Positions 58,071-64,000 of a DNA stretch of 64,000 bases are shown here, piece by piece. The DNA is taken from NCBI GenBank assembly GCA_026027325.1, contig JAMSLZ010000001.1:3906001-3970000 (forward strand), read 5' to 3'. Source of the stretch: Actinomucor elegans. Taxonomy: Eukaryota; Mucoromycota; Mucoromycetes; Mucorales; Mucoraceae. The notes under the pieces were generated by a model. The model saw only the letters and a program-made list of their open reading frames with translations. It made no database searches and was not told the origin of the DNA. Each line of letters starts with the position of its first letter. Within the stretch, counting starts at the first letter, position 1. A program made the position numbers and the translations under genes.

Positions 58071-59207
58071 ATATGAGCTTTGTTTAACTGAAATAAAGTT
58101 AATATGATTGCCAATAATTAAACGAATTTCATATCAACTAAATTTTAAAATTAATTTCTCAACTAATTTTGATCTAGCGTTGTTTCTCATAAGTAGTCCA
58201 TATTCAAGTTGAACTACTACACCTGTGGAACTCCTACTGGAGAGCAGATTTGCTAAATAATTTGCCTCATTTCTCAATTAAAACTTCCAGTAAGTTATGC
58301 TTGTTGAGCCCAGGTTCTATTGTGCTTATTGAAGCGTTTATTATATCAATGTTATTCATGTAATATATTAATTCTGAAATGGCTGAACGTTGAGTTATGA
58401 GGCGCGACAGAGAGAAAAGTCTCTAAAGCTGGTTGAAAGAGTATATCGATTGTTATTAGTCCATGGAAATTTAAGAAAAACATAGTAATTCATAATCTAC
58501 TGACTGGATTTACCAGAATATTGAGGTAGGCAAATCTATTTAGAGATCAACTTTTGAAAAAATCTAACAATGAATTTTTTACTGTAGATATATTGCTTTG
58601 GAAATAGGGTTTATAATATATATATATATAAATGAATTAAACAAGGGTATACTTGCATATTCGTTTTAGATACAAAAAAACTCGGGCTGCTAACATGAAA
58701 TCAAATAATCCAAACTACTGAGTATATTCTACAGTACCTGAATAATTGCTAAATAATTCAATTTAATCTTTACTCTACACGACACGCAATTAAATTTTGT
58801 ACAAGTTTTGTGAATACATACTGTATTTTCAAGTTTTTTTTTAAAATTATGACAGTGTATAAAAATGAACACCATAGTATATGCTAAATCGCTGTGTCCA
58901 ATGAAGTTACTGCCCTGTAATTTAATTTGTTATATTCAAAGGCCACCTACCAATCAATAATCTTGTACAGTTTTAAACACCTCTTAAAATATGCAGGTTT
59001 AACTGAGTAACCAGCAGCTTTCTCCAGGCTCTCTTACACGTGATCTCTGACGTAACATTGTATATGAACTCAGCTTGGGTGCTCTTGACCAGTGTTGCGG
59101 GGGATGGTTTGGTGTTTGCGTGGGGCTCCCCGAGAAAAAAAAGAGGTAAAAAAGAAAGCTACGTTTTCCACCTTTGTTTTTTCCATCGTATAGATATTTT
59201 TTAAAAA

Positions 59208-59854
59208 ATGGCTTCTTCCGTTCGTGCCGCTGCTATCAACTGGTCCAAGTTGAGCGTTACTCTTCCTCAAGAGACTGTTGTCTCTCTTCAAGCTTTCCGT
59301 AAGCGTAACGACGAAGTCAAGCGTGTCCTTGCTGAATTGAAGGAACAAACCACCACCGTCGACTTTGCTCATTACCGCAAGGTTCTCAAGAACCAAGGTG
59401 TTGTTGACCAAGCCGAGAAGGCTGTTAGTGGTTTCAAGCCTGTTGCTTACAACTTGGATGCTCAATTGAACGCCATTAACCAATTTGAAGCCAAGGCTGT
59501 AAGTTAATTAATCAATTGGATCAAATGAGAGAGAGATAAAAAGAGAGACGACTGAATATTGATGTTATATGTAGGTCTCCAAGGCTCAAAAGACTGTTCA
59601 ACAAATCGAACACGAACTCAAGGACCTTCACGCCACTCTTAGCAACATTGAAGGTTCTCGTCCTATCGAGCAACTCACTGTATGTATTCACTAGCCGAGT
59701 TAATAGATCAGACACTAATTGTTTCCTTGTATAGGTTGATGATATCGTTGTCGCCAAGCCCGAGATCACCAAGAACATTGAAGAGAGCCTTCAAAAGGGT
59801 CAATTCTCTATTCCCGGTTACAAGGAAAAGTTTGGAGATATCTCTTACTTCTAA
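59208..59854 (+). CDS. ATP7: mitochondrial ATP synthase subunit d
   Basis: Three exons (59208-59498, 59575-59679, 59735-59854) give 171 residues, the normal length for fungal Atp7. The start MASSVRAAAINWSKLSVTLP is the family N-terminus ('AAxxIDWxxL'). Further on are FRKRNDEVKRVLAELKEQ, VDFAHYRKVLKNQGVVDQAE, and the C-terminal KNIEESLQKGQF, followed by YKEKFGDISYF. Subunit d is part of the peripheral stalk that joins F1 to Fo on the matrix side. Codon use is biased as in RPL12, in keeping with high expression. Both introns fall between codons. Confidence 0.96.
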
Positions 59855-60117
59855 TCGTAAGCAACCACCACAGCAACCACTACCACCACAACTACTTCTT
59901 GATGAAACCGTCTTTTTTGAAATATATATATTACGAAATTCAATTATTAAACATATTATTAAATGCAGTTTCAAAGAGATGTTTTATATACATATCTGTT
60001 ATATAGTGGCTGGGTTATGAAACCAAGAAAAATCTTGCTGGAGCCCAATGAGTTTGGAATATAAATGTTTCAGTTAAAAAAGGCTTTTTTGATCGTTTTT
60101 CTTTCTATTTGTATATA

Positions 60118-61164
60118 ATGGATCATACTTTTGCATCTTCTATAGCTGGTTATTTGTCAATTTTATGTTGGCTTATTGTATTTACACCGTAAATAGACTG
60201 GGATTTACAAATGCTGTGGCTTCTAATTCAATTTGTGTACTATTAGACAGCTATGGGAAAACTATAGACGTAAAAGTGGCGATGGTCTTTCAATGACTTT
60301 TCTTGTCATTTGGCTAGCTGGCGATGTCTTTAATCTACTAGGTGTCATTATGCAAGACTTACTAGTTACTATGGTAATATATCCCACGCCTTAATATTTT
60401 ATATGCTAAACAGTCCAGAAAAGTTTGTTCTTGCCTTATATTATACAGTGGCAGACATGGGGTTGATCTGGCAAGTTATTTATTACCAAAGAAAAGAGGT
60501 TGAAAGGGAGGAAGTAGTTCTAGCTACAGAAACAACTGCATTGCTTGGCACTTCAAACAACAACAACAGCAGCAGCAGCAGCATCAGTAACAGCAGCAGC
60601 AACAGCAAGAGACAAACCAAGACTAAATTAATTAATTGGCTTTCTGCAATGGCTATTCTATTGGTGACATTGATATCGTGTTACACGTATTACAATGCTC
60701 ACTGGCACAAGCATTTGAATCACGGTGAAGATGAGCAATTAAAGTGGCTTCCTCAATTAATGGGCTGGACAAGCGCCATTCTTTATATTGGAAGTCGTAT
60801 CCCTCAAATCCTCAAGAATTGGAGAAATAAGAGTACAGAGGGTCTCAGTTTTGGCATGTTCCTTTGCGCGGTCATGGGCAACATTTTGTTCACTTCGGTA
60901 AAGTAATAGTTTATGATATGTAAAAAATATATTGACACTTTACTATTAGTCTATCTTTTTGAAATCAACTAATCCTCATTACCTTCTCGTTAATCTTTCT
61001 TGGATCATTGGTAGCTGCGGTACCTTGGTGTTTGACTTTATTGTAGGTGTCTCAAATACTTGTTTATTGTTTGTTTATTTAACCCCCTTTTTCTACGATA
61101 GATCTTTATCCAATTTTTCTGTTTTGATCAAGCAAAAGTTGGTAAGGTAAAGGTAATAGTTTAA
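60118..61164 (+). CDS. PQ-loop vacuolar amino-acid transporter (Ypq1/LAAT-like)
   Basis: Five exons (60118-60188, 60247-60373, 60424-60897, 60950-61042, 61102-61164) give 275 residues. Two PQ-loop repeats are present: PQLWENYRRKSGDGLS (residues about 24-39, then TFLVIWLAGDVFNLLG) and RIPQILKNWRNKSTEGLSFG, then MFLCAVMGNILFT. Seven membrane spans are expected. The cytosolic loop carries a run of Asn and Ser coded by AAC and AGC triplets (NNNNSSSSSISNSSSNS). The PQ dipeptide prolines act as hinges in this fold. Yeast Ypq1-3 export cationic amino acids from the vacuole; the same role is likely. The acceptor at 60423 was chosen because it keeps the frame and gives FVLALYYTVADM, as in relatives. 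The last exon is less certain. Confidence 0.9.
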
Positions 61165-61824
61165 CTTAAATACCCTCTTTTCCATAATAAAGTCTGTCAT
61201 TAATTTAATATATTTTCCGGGCTCCGCGGTTCGTTTTTAATACCATACTTAAGGGTGTTATACATGCTATTATTGCTCATTTTCTTTCATATTTATGTAC
61301 GCCTCAACTTTGTTGATCACCGTTAGTATCAACAGCATTCACTTTCCGATTTGTTGAATTGATTGGCGCCGATTAAAAATATGCAGCGTAGCAAATGAAT
61401 TCAATCTTCAATCATATTTTTGATGGGACTTCAAGTAATAGAAGCGTGTCCATATATAAAACACGAACCACCAAAACTTGTAAAGAATATAATTATGAAT
61501 CAAATGGTGCAACTATCATTGTATATTATTCTAAATTAAGGGCCCTTTTTTTAATATTAGGTCGATTTTTTTTGCTGGCTTTTGAATGTACAGCCGTCTC
61601 TTGTATATAAAAGGAAGCAATGAATAGTCTTAGATGTAATAAAAGCAGCTTAAAGTGCTTTCTTTATCTTTTATAAGCATAGCGGGACTGAAAAATGAAT
61701 CCTAAGGCGATATCCTTACTTTCAAGCGATCTGGGTGAAGTGTCGCTTATAACCGGTACATACTCATAATGAAGTACTGTATATACCAAAATGAATATTT
61801 TACCGAACTTTAATCATTATTAGT

Positions 61825-61912
61825 CGGTCTCCAGTTACATACATTTCATAAGGCCTAGTTCTATAGATCCTTGACTTATCTGAGTTTCGTGCATTCGATT
61901 AGTATTTTATGT
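61825..61912 (+). repeat. dispersed repeat, plus-oriented, degenerate
   Basis: Shows CCAGTTACATACATTTCATA then TATAGATCCTTGACTTATCT and TGCATTCGATTAGTATTTTA, collinear with the 57.85-57.9 kb copy. Confidence 0.5.
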
Positions 61913-62002
61913 GTTTAGTATGAAATAGTACATCTACTAAATCCCCTCTTTTTTTTTTTAAAAAAAAACTAGTACAACGAGCATACTAAAGTATTAATGA
62001 CT

Positions 62003-62065
62003 GGTGGTAAATTATATACATTTCATTTAACGATCTATAGACCTCTATATATCCCGATTTACTAT
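62003..62065 (+). repeat. dispersed repeat, partial copy
   Basis: Shows GGTGGTAAATTATATACATT then TCATTTAACGATCTATAGAC; the downstream core is lost. Confidence 0.5.
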
Positions 62066-62613
62066 AATTCTTGGTAAGAGTTTTACATTTGTTGGAACCT
62101 TCAATAAAATGTAGGCCTGGGGATAAAAGGCTGATTAGCTACCTCTCGATTTACGGTCATGTTTATCTACGTTAAAACTCGCGTTTTTAAGATAGATGCT
62201 AGTGCAAGTCCATAAACATGATACCATTATTATATTAGAACGAATTATAAAACAACTGTTGATTTGATAGATAATGCTGTTCTGTATAATTCAAGGAAAC
62301 TGTTTCCGAAAATCATGACCAGAGTATAGTATAAACAAGCCCAGGAAACTGCACCTTCATTTAGTAAGTATGACCCAGTCTTCAATGACTCAAGTCGATT
62401 ATAATTGTTTGCGCTGTTATATGAAAAAGTGTATATTATTCTTTTTTTTAATGTAGATTTGTATATGTATATATAAAAAATATATAAATTTGCGTGTTTT
62501 TTTGGAGATGTTGCGAGAAGGAGCAAGAAGCAGTTGTAAGACACTTGAAAAATATATAGCGTGTCGTTTTTTAGAGTGCCCGAAGATTGAAAGTGTTGTG
62601 AATAATTAAAAAT

Positions 62614-64000
62614 TTACAGAGGAACGGAAACTTGAGAAGCATCAAGACCCAAAGCATGCAAAAACAAATTAACATTAGAGATACGGTGGCTAGCTTGTTC
62701 AATAGGAAGTCGATTTCTCTTTGCAAGTACGATATTATCCATAACACGGTCCCTATTGATATTTATGAGTATATGCCAGTGCTACTTGTTATGAATGCTT
62801 ACCTGACTTCAGTTACCAAAATATGCTGTTGATCCATAGAAGCACCTACAGCCATAGCAGCCAAGAATTGCCAAACGTACATGTCATCTACAGCAAGTGA
62901 TAATTGCATCATAGGTGTATTTGGATTAAGAGGAACCAAATAATACAAAGATGGGAATATAGCTAGATAACGACCCTTGAGTGTATTAAACAAGTTACCA
63001 TACAATTCCTGCCAGCGACCCATTTCTTCAGGTGTAGGAGGTGGTAATCCTTGTAATGATCCACCGCCTTGCTTCAAGATTTCAGCACGCGACAAAAGCA
63101 TAGTCAAAAATGCCAGTCCAGGTTTGGTTTGCGCAACTGTGAAGATGTCATTCTTGTCCAACAATAAATGAAGCAATCCGTCTACGATACGTAAAGGCGC
63201 TTCAGCAATGAAAGCCAAGAGTGGAGGAGCAGTGGCATTCATAAACAATTCGACATCATCAAAAGTGACAAACATTTGCTTCTTGGCTTCATCGACGTTG
63301 GCCACAGTTGTACCAGGATAAATGACATGGCGGCATACTTGCAGTCTTGAAAAGTTACCAATAAAGACAGTCAATAAAGCCAAGTTTTGGTCATGGTTCA
63401 ATTGACGAACAATACGAGGTATAAGCTTTTTACCCTTGGCAATCGAAAGCAAAGAAACCAAAAAGGGTGATTCAGAATGTTCGGTAAGACGCAACGTCTT
63501 CCAAAGCTTTTCTACCTTGGCAGCGTACTTTTCATTAAAGGCCGCAACACGGTCCTTTTCATCTTCTTCCTGTTCATTACTGTGACGAGGCTGAGGAGGG
63601 CCTTGGCGACGCATTTGCTCCAATTCCAAGACAATCGTGTACATATCTTCAGTGATCTTAAGGACATGGCGTTTATCATGAGCTTCTGTCGTAGCATGAT
63701 CTGCACTGGGTGTAGCAGGTTCAGCATGACTGGAAGGAACTTGCAATACTTGGCGAGGGTTACGTACAGTCAAAGAAGTAATTTTGCCCAAAGCACCTTC
63801 CAAAGAAACTTGAGTTTGCTTAGGACGACGCTTAGCGTCATTAACAATGCGCTGTAATTGCTGTTGCATACGTTGCATCATGTTTTCTTCGCGACGGCCA
63901 CGACCACGACCACCTTCAGTATGAGGCACAACAGTAGACTGCAAAGGCAAACCAGCCCGTTGACGAAGAGAAGAATACACTTGATAATAGAAATCATCAG
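62614..64000 (-). CDS. PAT1: Pat1, mRNA decapping activator (partial: 5' part outside the window)
   Basis: Two exons are visible, read leftwards: from beyond 64000 to 62803, and 62752-62614, with a 50-nt intron. The frame enters as DDFYYQVYSSLRQRAGLP, so the real start is outside. Pat1 C-terminal features follow: a Gln/Arg-rich stretch (MMQRMQQQLQRIVNDAKRRP), LEGALGKITSLTVRNPRQVL, AKGKKLIPRIVRQLNHDQNL, a helical-repeat domain (FVTFDDVELFMNATAPPLLA) and LRIVDGLLHLLLDKND. It ends VNLFLHALGLDASQVSVPL. Pat1 bridges the Lsm1-7 ring and Dcp2 and promotes decapping in cytoplasmic P-bodies; the visible C-terminal domain is the part that binds Lsm1-7 and Dcp2. Confidence 0.93.

Larger units (their letters stand above)
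56459..59207. other. 2.7 kb gene-free AT-rich region with repeat copies
   Basis: No open frame worth reporting on either strand. It holds two plus-oriented repeat copies, a (TA)n run near 58617-58628 and, at its right end, the ATP7 promoter. Confidence 0.6.
61165..62613. other. intergenic between convergent genes, repeat copies
   Basis: No gene. A 71-codon frame (61395-61610) has no recognisable motif. Two repeat copies lie near 61.85 and 62.03 kb. Confidence 0.55.

Noticed and set aside
1..64000. CRISPR arrays, operons, attachment sites, bacterial-type origins
   Set aside because: The window is eukaryotic; no regularly spaced direct repeats with unique spacers were seen. The repeated GATC-rich cores are irregularly spaced and on both strands.

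Overview
The window is nuclear DNA of a filamentous fungus, most likely an early-diverging Mucoromycota species of the Mucorales type. This rests on AT-rich gaps with many poly(A)/poly(T) tracts, intron-dense genes with small GT...AG introns (about 50-80 nt), a Pat1, CSL, Med27 and Erg4 repertoire, and DDE transposases of the kind common in Mucorales. Species cannot be fixed from the sequence. Gene models below were spliced by hand; wherever exon sums are given, they are multiples of three.

Left part (1-46 kb) is an ordinary, fairly compact gene region. In order: a scrap of a copia-like polyprotein at the very edge; a DUF4203-type membrane protein; an Ert1/AcuK-type zinc-cluster regulator; Cdc27/APC3 (minus); a P2C-like P-type cation ATPase; Mediator Med27; a CCDC137-like nucleolar protein; Erg4 C-24(28) sterol reductase (minus); an N-myristoylation-type EF-hand protein; ribosomal protein L12 (uL11); a quinone oxidoreductase (minus); a sugar transporter (minus); a 104-residue unknown; a small Sec7-domain protein; a CSL-family transcription factor; a tail-anchored coiled-coil protein; the ribonucleotide reductase large subunit (minus); the Tad2 tRNA deaminase; and a PP2C phosphatase.

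Middle (46.1-59.2 kb) is a gene-poor accessory island: two decayed Tc1/mariner-type fragments, a tRNA-Cys(GCA), an unassigned degenerate coding remnant, a secreted choice-of-anchor-A-like pseudogene with a frameshift and three stops, an intact DDE transposase-like ORF that has lost its first catalytic Asp, and several copies of a short dispersed repeat.

Right part (59.2-64 kb) returns to conserved genes: ATP synthase subunit d, a PQ-loop vacuolar transporter, and the 3' part of Pat1 (minus), which runs off the window.

A dispersed, strand-oriented repeat family (core GATCAAATGTCGCATCTGAT and degenerate forms) occurs at least a dozen times between genes. At 29.65-30.48 kb two inverted copies bracket a large nested hairpin whose inner arms (about 185 bp) are nearly identical while the outer arms are clearly diverged. 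That element is the most unusual structure seen here. The genes are mostly unrelated housekeeping functions; no operon-like or cluster-like pathway is evident.
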